Of a stretch of DNA of 64,000 nucleotides, positions 1-12,210 are shown in pieces. Numbering within the stretch: the first letter of the stretch is position 1; each line of letters begins with the position of its first letter. The stretch is from contig CM075853.1 of the NCBI GenBank assembly GCA_037975125.1, positions 74,480,609-74,544,608 on the forward strand, in the 5' to 3' direction. The notes beneath the pieces were generated by a model, which did no database searches, was not told the origin of the DNA, and was given only the letters and a program-made list of their open reading frames with translations. The position numbers were made by a program, and so were the translations under genes. This DNA is from Latrodectus hesperus (taxonomy: Eukaryota; Arthropoda; Arachnida; Araneae; Theridiidae).

Positions 1-210
1 TATATTCTGGGTGAGTAAAATTATTTATTCATTTGATGTGTGTTTACTTTTTGATGATAGGTGTTTTTCGTGCCAAGTGCTTTATGTGTGAAAACGGAGG
101 ACTTACATATGGACGCCACGTGCCGCAGATGGTATTTGTTAGGCGAATAAGTGTGTTTATGTTGCTGGCTGACAATTTTATGTGCTAGGAGTTTGGGCAG
201 GAAGTTAAGG

Positions 211-255
211 CGCTATAAATCACCATTTCCCGTCCTTTCTTTCGGCTCAGTGAAA
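211..255 (+). promoter_or_regulatory. Candidate TATA box plus arthropod-type initiator
   Basis: A TATAAA lies at 214-219 and a TCAGT, the classic arthropod initiator core, at 247-251. The TATA-to-+1 spacing is about 35 bp, slightly longer than the usual 30 or so. The surrounding 60-290 is clearly less AT-rich than what follows. Downstream is only an AT-rich 107-codon open frame (151-474) that begins upstream of the putative start site and ends in a hydrophobic run, so it does not look like a real gene. The window also opens with a splice-donor-like GTGAGT at 11-16. This could be a host promoter or the edge of an old LTR. Weak evidence only. Confidence 0.25.
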
Positions 256-479
256 GTGCGCTCTCGTTTTCAAATTAGGATTGGAACCAACATTCTTAAA
301 ATGTTTCCTAAATTCGATTTAAATGAATATTTAAATTTGATTTGCTTCTTTTCGACTACTTTGGATTTTATTTTATTATTTAGTTTCGTTAAGTTGTTTC
401 CTTCATATTTGTCAGTTTATTTTTCTTATTTTCACGTAATTTTCTTTTGCATTGATAGGACAGCATTTTTTTAAAAATG

Positions 480-3400
480 AAAATATTGCTTTTTTTAAGT
501 TAAGAATTGATCGCATTTTTTAAAAAAAAATTCTTAATAATTTTTTTTTACAATTCTTTAATTTCTTAATCCTTCTTTATTGATTTTTAATTTCTTAATT
601 ACTATAAGAATTAAGTTAACTGTGACTCTGGTTACTGGATTACTTAACATGATTTTCTTCTTTAGTACCTTGTAATGTATTCAAATCTTTTTTATTATTT
701 TATTCTTTCTGTTTTTGTAAATATTTCAGAGAGTGCGTATTTTTTTTTGTTAACTTCTCGACTTTTATGCTCTTTGTTTGGATTTTTTTTTTATACATGT
801 AATTTCCTTTTCGTGTAGAAAATGATAATTTCTACGAAACTTGCTATTTTTTAAATTTGAATCGAAGATTATATTTGGCGCCAAAAAACACTCCATAACG
901 GAAAAACATCGCTTCATTTCCGGAAAAGAAAGAGACGAAAGGAAGAAATTACGTAAGATGTTGCTGATTTGTCACAGACGTCGGCGGAAAACGTTAAATA
1001 TATTTTTGCACCAAAATTAATCTTTTTATTTTGAAATTATTATGTGTGTATCTTGAAATGATATCAAAGAAAATGATCAAGCTAATATAATTAAACTATA
1101 ATAATGCTTTTAATATACTATATTTAATATAAGAGTGGGAATTCTATAAAATGTTGCATCCGGCTTGCTTATATAAATAATCACAATTTATATGAGAATA
1201 GAAGTATTTTTCTCGTATGATGTGTTTTTAAAAATTCAAGCCAGTAATCGTATCTCTTAAAATATTTTGTGTTGTTAATCTCGAAAACTGGAGTTTTTAA
1301 TTAAGATGGCTTATTACGCATTGAAAAAAAAGAAGTTATTTATTTATTAATTAAATAAACTCGCAAAAAACGGTATTCATTAAGGTTTTTTCGGAAAGAA
1401 TAAACGTAATGGGGAATCATATCATAGGTTGTCCTCATTAATTGACACTAACACAATTAACATATTCCTTTATTATAACAATCCCTATATACTCCTATTT
1501 TATTATAAACTCATTTCAAATGTGTTTCTTTATTTTTTTGTTTATAAATAAGTTCTAAATTCTAATGCTTTAATATTCAATATACATAATATTTCATAAA
1601 ATCGAATAATAATTCCGTGCTATTTATTTAAATTTGTAATATATGTGAAGTATTTCGTTTCGAAGATCATACTGATTTGGAATATTTACCTTTCTTAAGT
1701 TTTAATACTATGTACATGTAACTCAGAATATTTATAAGCAAATTAAATTAATTTTTTTTATTAAATGTTGCTTAATTTTTTATTTTTCTTTTTCAAAAGG
1801 GGAAAAAATAATAAAGCGTTTCTAGTAAAATGTTAAAAAAATATTTAAAGTGTATCTCAAGTTTATTTTTTCCTAAAAGCTAATTAGTTAAGCTTTAATT
1901 AATCGTTAGATAAACAGAAGAAACTCCTTAATTGGTTAAAATAAATTTAATTATTTATCATCCATAACTAAAGCTTAGTGAGACCAATCTTTAATTGATT
2001 TTTTTAGTATTAAAAAAAATTACATCGATATTATTATCATAGTATTTGATTATTATTATGTATTTGCAAATAGATGACGTATCTAATTTTATATGCTTCA
2101 TTTTTTAATTATATTATTATTTATTTTTTCAGTATCTGAGAAGATATTTAAAATTATTTTTTTCAACTTATTTGTTAAATATTGTGGTTTTAATAGAAAA
2201 TAATGGAGATAAAAAATAAATAATATAAATGCATTTCTTTTTGTAGGAAATTAAGTATTTGAATATTACTTCAAAGAAAATTTTAATACACGTGTTTTCA
2301 GAGTAACAACTAATTTTTTATGATTTTGAAATCATCAGACCTGTATGAATTATAAATGGGATGTGTTGCAAAGCATATGCTGTATTATAAAGCAGCATTT
2401 GATGATTTAAAAGAAAAAAATAAACATTGTCTCTTGGCGATGATCTTTTAATGAACATCTGAGATTAAAAAAAGTTGTTTATTACATTACTGTATTTTCT
2501 TAAGGTTAAAATCTCTTTCTCAACCACCATTTTGTTAACAAATATTTAAAACAATTTATTTCTTGAAAAATGTCTTGCACAAGAGAGAGAATAACCTTAA
2601 TTAAAAATATTTTCTAAAATTTCAAAATATTACTTGCATTCAGTATGTTATAAATTTGTGAATCAGTCCCATTTTATCTCCTCTAATTTATTATTAAAAA
2701 TTCTTCTAGAAGTGAACGATAATCATAATATTTTTTATTAAACTATTTTATTCTGTTTTATCCTTTGCTTACTTTTTAAGTATCATTAATATTCTCTTTT
2801 CTACCTCATTTTTAGTACATTTTGTAAAATATTTTAGTATCAAAGTAAATTGTAGTTTTTTTGTAGCTCAGCATTGAAAAATTTACTTGATGTCCATTGA
2901 TATAGCGAGAAAGAAATCGAAAAAAATGACTGTTTTGTCACTGTCCAAAATTTTTTACATTGTTCATGATTGTTTTGAAAAATTTTGTCACAAAAATAAA
3001 TATTAATTAAAAATATATGTGTACAATTAAAATGCATTCAATTTATTAACAGTAAAATATTAGCCAGAGTCCAAATGATGCTTTTCTTTTAAAGTTTGTG
3101 TTACCGTGCACCGTATTAATTGTTTTTAAAAGTTTTGTGATTTTGTCTATGTAATTTCCGTTTACAGTTTGAATCAAGATGACTATTTCATTTATTTTGA
3201 TTAATTGTTTTTATAATGAATGCAGATTTTGTTATGATTAAATATTCTTTTTTGAGCAAGTTGTTATTTTTTTATAAGTGGGTGTTTTGGGAATTAATGA
3301 ATCAGCTTCCACGTGATAAGTCGTCAGCAATAACACTATTTATCAGAACTTTAATGGAAAAATACCAAACCATTTTGTAAATGATTACTAGAATAAAAAT

Positions 3401-4200
3401 TAAAAAAAATTTGAATAAATTATTCAAAATTTCTACGAAGAATTTATAATACGGTATAAATTAATTGCATTACTATTTTCAAATTATCAAAAATCTATTA
3501 TCTTAATAAACAGAAATGTGTATAAAATCTAAATAATAAATAAGCGAAAATGTGTCCAATATTTAAAAACCTAGATGGATTTCTTTTTATACCTTATAAA
3601 TTCTATGTATTTGACCTTTCTAAACATTAACATATACTGTAAGATTTAAAAAAAATATTAAAAGAATAGAACAATAGTAAAAAATTTTCGTAGAAATAAA
3701 TTTAGTTCCAATAAACTCTGTATCACTATAGAATACTTTAATAAGAGTTTTAAAACCAAATATAAAATATTTAATTATATGATATATTTAATATGTATTT
3801 GACTTTCAGTTTTTTTATACTAATTATAATTCATGCACCTTTATGATATATCACAAGTATCCGAATGAAGAATACAGTTTACTGTATATCATTGCAATAA
3901 ATAAATATTCAGAATAAAACGATATCCTGTAGTACCTTTAAAATGAATTATTGTACAAAATGTGTTTTATATTCTTATAAATTTTTTTTATCAAAAAACA
4001 TCCTTATATTTTTATTCTTTAGTTGATCTCTGCCCTCAATTACTTAGTCATTTGTTATTTACCTGATGATGTCAGAACAGAAGTTTAAATTTCTTTTTTC
4101 AATTAAGTCGTGATGATTGATCAAGATTTGACATTTTTGGTCGCATAATCATATTAAAAATAAAATTTTTCCTTCGCAAAAAATAGGTTAGGCAAGATAT
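480..4200. other. AT-rich DNA without a recognisable gene
   Basis: Long A/T runs and frequent stops occur in all frames. Only short open frames occur, none with a recognisable motif. One GC-richer patch (about 865-1000, including GGCGCC and a GACGTCGG stretch) stands out and may be a conserved noncoding element or promoter fragment. Nothing else is supported. Confidence 0.6.
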
Positions 4201-4354
4201 TTTTGTGGTTTCATTCTTTTCGAATCAATTTTAATTGATGCAGCCAGAGGACTGAGAACTTGGAGAGAGAAAACTTCAGGGTTATATATATATCACTATG
4301 TCCGTTAATGAGTGACTTTCGTTTGTGGGTCTCATTGTCCTTCTTTCTTCCCGG

Positions 4355-4394
4355 CGGGAATTTCAACCTTATCAACATAAGGTTGAAATTCCCG
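4355..4394. repeat. Perfect 17-bp inverted repeat (hairpin)
   Basis: The left arm at 4355-4371 is the exact reverse complement of the right arm at 4378-4394, separated by a 6-base loop (TCAACA). It sits inside a moderately GC-rich patch (4200-4500) that is open on both strands because of the palindrome. It could form a cruciform or an RNA hairpin if transcribed. Function unknown. Confidence 0.85.
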
Positions 4395-4701
4395 TCTTGC
4401 AGAGAGAAAACAGGAAACTTTCCAAGAAGAATCCCTACTGAAACACGATTCGGGGTCCAGATGTCTTGTACTTCCAAAGGGATGTACTCAAGGCCAAGTG
4501 TTTTTTTTTATATGTTTAAAAGTAACAACTAATTTAGGAAATGAACTTGAATGATCTTTTTTTTTATCTATCCATATGTATTTACAACCAATTTTTAAAT
4601 AATTTGAAAAGGACATTTAAAATTTTTTTGCATTATTAAATTAATTAGGTAGAATCCTGTTTCATTACCTTTATTTTCTTTGCCAATCTGGAAATTCTAT
4701 C

Positions 4702-4729
4702 CGCCGAGAAAGCTTTCAGTCTTTCGGCG
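4702..4729. repeat. Short GC-rich stem-loop
   Basis: CGCCGAGAAAG at 4702-4712 faces CTTTCGGCG at 4721-4729. The arms pair except for a two-base bulge. It is one of four inverted repeats within 660 bp. Confidence 0.6.
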
Positions 4730-4903
4730 AAAAACTATTTTTTACCTCTTTTTATATGTATAATAAAGTTGAATTTTTCCCGACTAAAAGTATTTTATAA
4801 TGATCAAAATTAAATTAAAGTCTCTTAAACGCGAAGTCTGATGAATTAGCTCCAACTTTTGTCGAAATGTCAGGCACTTAGATTGCTCTCCATCCAAAAA
4901 GAT

Positions 4904-4953
4904 GATTCCCAATTGCTTAATTGAGGAAATCCTCAATTAAGCAATTGGGAATC
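4904..4953. repeat. Near-perfect palindrome: 24-bp arms, 2-base spacer
   Basis: The arm 4904-4927 is the exact reverse complement of 4930-4953, with only AA between them. A palindrome with such a short spacer can extrude as a cruciform and is usually unstable. It may be a recent foldback duplication. No coding potential. Confidence 0.9.
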
Positions 4954-4973
4954 TAAACATCAAAACAGTTTAT

Positions 4974-5011
4974 GAATATCCCCGAGTTTTACAAAATACT
5001 CGTGGATATTC
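4974..5011. repeat. 13-bp inverted repeat, one mismatch
   Basis: GAATATCCCCGAG at 4974-4986 pairs with CTCGTGGATATTC at 4999-5011 apart from one position; the loop is 12 bases. It lies 20 bp from the 24-bp palindrome. Confidence 0.75.
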
Positions 5012-8000
5012 GTTTTCAATATTTTTAAGTTTTGCTAATTTGCGTGTCTAATGCCTGGATTATTCTCTCAAACAGTGTTTGAATCTGATCTTCATTTGCA
5101 GAAAAATACTTACAAGGTGTTCCCGATCTTCAAGGTTAAATTACTAGTTTTAAACCTAAAAAATCATATCTAGTTCTTTTAATCACTGTGCTTTCTATGT
5201 TAAAAACGCTAATTTTGCTTATCGCTTGTTTTGCTTTTTTGTTTATCGAATGAAATTAAAGCCTTGAATGTCTAGAATGCAGATTGTCAGATACCATATT
5301 TAAAGCTGTTAAAACTTAACAAAAATTAACTTATTATATAACCAAAATTTTACACTAATTATCCCTAAAGTATTTGCTAGATTTATATATGTCATTTGTT
5401 TTAATCATAATGAAATATTGAGACCTTTCTCATACTGTTTGACCTAAAACTGGAACGAATTTCCCTTACGATCTTATTTCATACATCAAAAAACGAAATG
5501 TTTATCAGAAATAATTTATAGAAATTATAATTGTAGGCTATAAGCAATTATAATTTAATTCTGGAATGGATATCGAAAAGCATTTAACAAAGACTTACAC
5601 TTGAAATAATGAATCTGTTAGTTCTTTTGACGATAGTTTTCTTATATAATTTTTAATAAATTTTACATTTCTGATAATGCTCATAGACTCTAAAGGTTCT
5701 TCGTTTCAGTTCAAAGAACAGACTCAAGTTCAACTCAGATTTACAGTTTTATCAGTCCTGATGAATCAAAGTAAAATAAGTTACTCAGATCATTTTCTAT
5801 TTATAATTATTGTAAAATAAATTAAAATAAAATAAATATTTTATCATAAAAATATCAAAATGAATCCGATGCAAAATTCATGTATTAATTCTCTAATTTA
5901 TCGTAAAAAATTAATGAAAAATATTAAGTTTTAATGAAAAGAAATTTATTTTGAATTTTAGTAAAGTTATTATTTATTCGATTTATAACTTTATTATTTG
6001 TTTATTAAATTGTGCCTGCTTTAAGTAAAATTAGTAACATAATTTTTCGTTATCGTTAATATTGCCTAAATGTTTGAAAATATAATGCTTTGTTGTCTTT
6101 TTTTAGCATTTAAGTCTTAAGTATTTATAAATACTCTTTTTAAAAGAATAAACTTGATGTAAGTTTTGAATATTTATTGAATGTTAAGAATAGAAATAGT
6201 CACATAAAAAACATTTTGTTTTTGCGATTTTCAGCACGAACTAAATGGGAAAATGCAAAATTTGGAATTAAGAATGAAGTGTTTTTTGTAAATACAGAAG
6301 AATGTAATTTTTGTATTAAAACGAAATACATGATTTTGTTTTTGAAACTATAAAAATTCATAATTTTAAAGTCAGCAGTTATAAATCATTTTATATAAAA
6401 CTCAACGGAATTTCATTTTTGAAATATATTGCTATTTAGTTTCGAATTAAAATTAAAAATTATATGAATTACTTAATATTGAGATTCAAAATTAGTATGA
6501 AGCTTTCGGAAACTTAAACAAAGCTTTAATAAGAAAATATATCATACATGTATTTTTAGGAAATGTATTTACTTATGACAATCATATAAAAATCATGTCA
6601 CTTGAAATCGATAAGAAACCTTCTGGGCATTCGTTTGGTTATTCAAGACGTCTAGTAAAGATGCTCTCAAAATATACTTAAATGATGGTTTGAAGAAGGT
6701 AAATAATCTACATTAGGAAGAAAGTTTCATGGCCCAGGGCAGTTTGGACACTTGGCAAATATGGTCGCTCATGGTATGAGACATTTGTTCTGAATACATT
6801 GCAGTGTTTCTGTAACCATGTCCACTCCAAATATGCACATTTTAAATGCGGTGTCAGTTTCTTCTGTAGATATAACAATAAAAAAAATTGTCTTGACTTT
6901 CTTTTAAAATAATTATAAGCAAATATTTAGAGGCATCAAGAATACTCATCTGATTTATTCGGCCTTTGATTTTCTCACTGTCAATTTATTATGTGGCAAA
7001 ATACGTGATTATCAATGAAAAAGAAAACTTATGCTTGCTTTTCTATTTTTTATTGAAATTTTGTAGCATGGGTTATTTGGTTGCTAATTTTAATTTTATC
7101 ATTAAAAAAGATATTTAAACCATCATAAAAGGTATAAATATATAAGTTCAATCATAATATACATGTTATTGCACCAGCATACTTCCGTGTACTGACACAG
7201 AGTTGGACTCTAACAGTTAGGGATGTATGCTATTTAAAAATATGACTCGCTTTTCTTGTTTTCTTAAAATATTTTGTTGATTTCTTACAAACTTCAAGAC
7301 TTAACAGACTATATTATGTCAAGCAGAAAAATAAATTATTAGATAACGTTTGAGCATATATTTACTCATATCTTGAAAAAAGAAGTCCGATCGGTAAAGT
7401 TGAATTAATTATAATTTCAGATTTTGAAAACAGTAGAAGCACTTTTAAAAAGATAATAAAAATAAATTATATACAAACTTTCTTATAGTTTCTCTTTCCT
7501 TTTCTCAAAAGCAAATACATGTGTGCCCTTAAAAATATCCTGTCTAGAAAACAGTTTTATGATACGTTTTTTTAGATCGTTCAAACTAAGTAATTTTATT
7601 AATATTTTTAATTAGCTTAAAATTTGGTATTCTTTAAATGTATGATTTTTTTCAATATATACATGATCAATCTTCAGTTTATGATCTTCAAATGTATGAT
7701 CATTTGAAATTATTTTTAAAAACAATAAGAAAAAATAAATTTAGTAATTAATAAGGAAATAAATGAATGAATCAGAAATGCAGTGTAGTTATAAAACAGG
7801 AATTTATTACGTAATGTGCCATTTTATAAAATATCTAAAAAAAAGCGAAACAAAGGCAAAATAATTATAAAGGTCATGTATAGTTTTATTACAGAGAGGA
7901 TGATTTAGACTGATCATGCAAAGGTTGTGACAAATTTGGAATTCTTCACTCTGAGCGAGGGAACAAATTAAGCCTTTCCAAATTTCAGTTAGCAATAGAA

Positions 8001-8735
8001 AAGGAAAATAAAAAATGCAAAATATCTTAGAAAGTAAAATATCCTTTTTATTTCTCATTATCTTCAGAAAATTCTCTATATTCAATAACAAATAAAATGT
8101 TAAATTTCACAGTCTGTATTAAGGTAGGAATGAGAGAGATTGTAATGAATACCATATTTAGAAAAAATACACGTTCGTATTTTTGTTCTGTGAATAAATA
8201 CTTAAAATTACATTAAATAATATTATATATAACAAATTAGTTTATTATATATATAATGAATTAACTTATAGTACAATAAAATAACATAGAGTAGAAACAA
8301 ATATCCTAATTTCAATTGTTTTGTCATTGGATGAAAAGGTATATTCTAAGAATGTGAAGATGAACCTTTTCACCAAAAGGTTTTATGATTTTTAGAGAAA
8401 TGATAAGTGTATCGTTGACGTTTCCTATCTTAAATTTTTTTTGGAAAGAAAGCCGTTAAAATTTAATTTGAAAACAAGCTGTTATGATGTTAAATTTATA
8501 TTAACAGTTTTAAGAGCCATTTGTATGTAAAAGTAAGTGTTCATATTTAATGAAACTAAACAAAAATATACATAAAAGTTGAAAGTTAATGGAACTCGTC
8601 TTACAAACAACAGAATAATTTATCACTAAATAACTGTAATAAAAGAAAAAATAACGAATGAGAAGACTAAAAGCGTTTCAAAGTCATTAATAAAAATAAT
8701 TTATTCGTTATTACATAGAATGTTTAGTACAATAA
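5012..8735. other. AT-rich DNA without a recognisable gene
   Basis: The composition is uniformly AT-rich with no protein-like frame. A short more complex patch occurs at about 6720-6850. The 94-codon minus-strand frame at 7807-8091 has no recognisable motif and the composition of noncoding DNA. Confidence 0.55.
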
Positions 8736-8780
8736 TTCATGCTAGATAAATATTTAAAAAAAATATTTATCCAGCATGAA
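8736..8780. repeat. 20-bp inverted repeat
   Basis: The arm 8736-8755 (TTCATGCTAGATAAATATTT) pairs with 8761-8780, with one non-Watson-Crick position (A opposite C) and a 5-base A-rich loop. Confidence 0.8.
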
Positions 8781-11700
8781 GGGCTCATTATCGGGAAAAA
8801 TTATACATCACTTAATATAAGAACTATAAATATATCAGGTATTATATAACCAACATGTTTGATTTGCATTAGTAATACATTCCTTGACAATGCATATAGT
8901 TGATAAAATTAAATTAGATACTGGAAGACTTATTTTATGGTTCACAGAAAACTTCATAGTGAGCCATATTATCATTTATCGCAAGTGAAGTATCTCATGC
9001 ACTTCCAATCATTTCATCCTACACATGTTAATTTAGAAAGTAGAAATCCAAAAGCTATCTCTCGGTTATTCAGTCTGGAACTAATCTGCAACGGGAAGTG
9101 TTATCTTACCACTAAGTTACAGTAAATCTTTAATGACAAATGCTTATAAATTTGTTTATTGCTTGCACTAATATTACATTTAAAAATTTTGTGTCGGAAA
9201 CAGATAGCAAGTTATGCGAGTGGAATTCTTTCACATATAATTTCAATGCCATATTTCAAATTGGAATGCTGTAACTATTATGGAAATGATAAATATAATT
9301 AACTTTTTCACAATTAATGTGCACTATATTTTTATGGCTGAAAGTTTTTAACTCTACATATGAGAAAATTCGACGAGTTGTTTTTATTTAATGATTCATT
9401 TTTTATGTTACCAAATATTTATTTGTCATGGAATAAAAATTAAAAATTTCATTCTTAATTACTTTAATTTACTTTTCCATGTAACATAATAGAATTCTTC
9501 TTTCCCATTTTAGAGCATTAGTAATTAATTATTAAGCATTTCAATGTCAGGCATAATTTTCCGATGCCACTATTTGATTTCATAATTACTTTTATATTGC
9601 ATTTTATGTAATCAATTTTTGTATCAAAGCAACTTTTGTTGATTGATCACTTAGCTGTCATCTCCATCTATGCGATAGCATGCAAATACAATAAGAGCAA
9701 TTTTTTTCCTAGTTTAGTTTCCAAATTTTACTCAAATATAATGAAACTCTCACACCAAAAATCAGTCATTTTTTCTTTAATATAAACTATTCTTTGTTTC
9801 ATTTTATTTAGTTTCCTTTTGAAAATCCAAAATAAAAAAAATCACTCAATGAACTTGGTCATTAATTGTCTCATGATTAACATCTGATTAATATGCAATT
9901 ATTTTTATTGTTTATTTATTGATATGTCAGCATAAGAGACTAATTATGGACTACATTATTTTTTTATTAAGCAATCAGATGTGTCATTGAGTTATCAGCA
10001 TTCTCCCTTTACAATTTTATCTTGTCAGTTGAATCTCCTGATTTTGGGCAGAAGAAAATCGATAGTTTTCACTAATAATGACTTTTCTAAGTGATGACAT
10101 CTCGGGGTACTAAGTGATCATGACTTTAAGTCACGGCATAAATGAAGTTGTTTAAATGTATCTGATCAAATATTCTTCAAATTTTTGACTGGTTTTAATC
10201 TTTTTTATGGAGTGTAGTTTCTGAAACGTCATATCTGCTGAAGTTACATTTCAGATCCGATGAAAATTTTTCATTGACTTTCTGTACAACTGATTAATGA
10301 AAAATTTTTAACCATTGGGTTTAGAATAGATCATTCTAATTTGAATGTTGTTTTACTTCATTTTTTATTTTTTTATTTACTCGATGGCCACGGTTGTCAA
10401 TGTAAGCTTCTAAAAATGAAAAAAAATCTTCGTTTTAGATTATCATATTTTACAGAAAATCGGGGAACTTGTGTATATAATGAATATAGATTATTCTACA
10501 AAGAAGAACTCGAATCATACATTTTATGATTTTTAACTTCATTGTAGAATTTCCATTTTTTTCTTACCTACGTATAAATTCGTTTAATGTTTGCATTTAT
10601 CAGTAAAAATTACCACATATTCAAATGTTGTTTTCTTACACAATTCATCAAAATATAATTCCAGTCTATTCATAGATTAAATTTGACTTGTACTGTAAAA
10701 AATTTTTTTTCGCATATGACTATTTATAATATACGAAAAATTTTCTGCCTATTATTAATAAGAATGTGTCAAAATTTTCACTAGTAAATTTTAAAATAAA
10801 AATTTCATTAATAATTTGAAAATTTAAAGTAAATTAAATGGAAAAAAAAAAAACTATTGAAAAATGAATGCAAACTATTTGAGGCTGAATCATATGTAGC
10901 AAAGCATGTTTACATAATTGATGCAGAACTTACAGGATTTATTCATATCAAATATAAAATTTGTTTAAAATAAGAAAGATTTTAGGAAATATGCATTTTT
11001 AATTAAAATATTCAGATGTTTTTTGATTAGGTAAGTAATGTTTATAAATATCACAGTATGATCCCTGCGTATAAATAAAGATCTTATTTATTGTTATATT
11101 TTAAATTATTACATACTTTTGTCATTTAATTTCTATGATTGCATACGCTCTGATCAAATATACTTTTTCAAATTGAAATTGCAGAAAAAATGAGCTAGTG
11201 TTGCATTTAATTAAATAATATGTTTAATGTAGATTTGAAAAAAGTAAACATAATACCACAACAAGATTTAATTAAATACTGAGTATTTGTTATAGATTTG
11301 AATCTATGCATATACAAGAAATCCTCGTAAAGAATTTATGCATGCTAATCTTTGATTTTATGCAAATTTTTCATTCAATAGGTATTTCTACAAACAAATT
11401 AGTAAATATTACTTAAATAAAGCATATAATTAGCCCGAACATTATTAAAAGTTGGATAAAGTTGCTGTTATGAAAGAGTAAACTTTTAATCACGTTAAAA
11501 ATTATGTTGATGTTGTAACCGTACTTGGAATAAAAACAATGCTAACTAGCTCTGAGAATTATTCATTTTAATATCTTTTATAACAAAGCACAAGAATAAT
11601 TACAAAATGAATGACTTATGGACATAACACAAGAATTAACAAATGATTCGGGGACTCTACTATTCAATACCACATTTTCATGGGAGTTGGAGTTCAATTT

Positions 11701-11959
11701 CCTGTTTATTGTTCTTGTTGCCACTTAGTGGTCACTAAATTCTTATTGTCACTAAAAGTTTGATAAAATGTTTACTTTTAAAATATGATATATAACGATA
11801 AAATATGTAATATGAAGAAATTTGGAGTGGTCTTATACTTAAAGAGATGTAAAAGTATCATATTTTTATACTTAATACTTATATGTTTGCTTAACAACTG
11901 CAATCACGCGTCAAGTTACGTACAGCAAAGAATGAAAAAGATAGGATAAAAAAACATAC
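8781..11959. other. AT-rich DNA without a recognisable gene
   Basis: No coding frame, RNA gene or repeat family could be recognised. The 62-codon frames at 8937-9125 and 10341-10529 carry no domain signature. Confidence 0.5.
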
Positions 11960-12210
11960 ATTTTGTTATACGAACGTTGTTTCAACGTGTCACTCAGAAA
12001 GGGAATTACTGTCTTTCTCTTGCAATGACAGTTCTTTTGCTCAAGAGCTGCTTTAAAGTGTCTCATGAGGAGTCGATGAATTCTCCAATTCGTGGTCTTT
12101 TCATTGGCATTGTTGATGCATTTCTCATATTTCATGAAGAAATGCAGGGTTTGGAGCCATTGTTGCAGAATCATTTGAGCTCATTTGTGATTGAAAAATA
12201 ATATTGCTTT
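11960..12210. other. GC-richer island, possible conserved noncoding element
   Basis: This patch is less AT-rich and compositionally complex. It is open on both strands (11977-12201 plus, 11911-12174 minus), but neither translation resembles a known protein. It carries two CATTGTTG words, which resemble SOX-type sites, at about 12108-12115 and 12158-12165. An enhancer-like element is an inference. An unrecognised exon cannot be excluded. Confidence 0.3.

Noticed and set aside
151..474. 107-codon plus-strand open frame
   Set aside because: Begins before the putative start site, is hydrophobic in a way expected of T-rich DNA, and has no recognisable domain.
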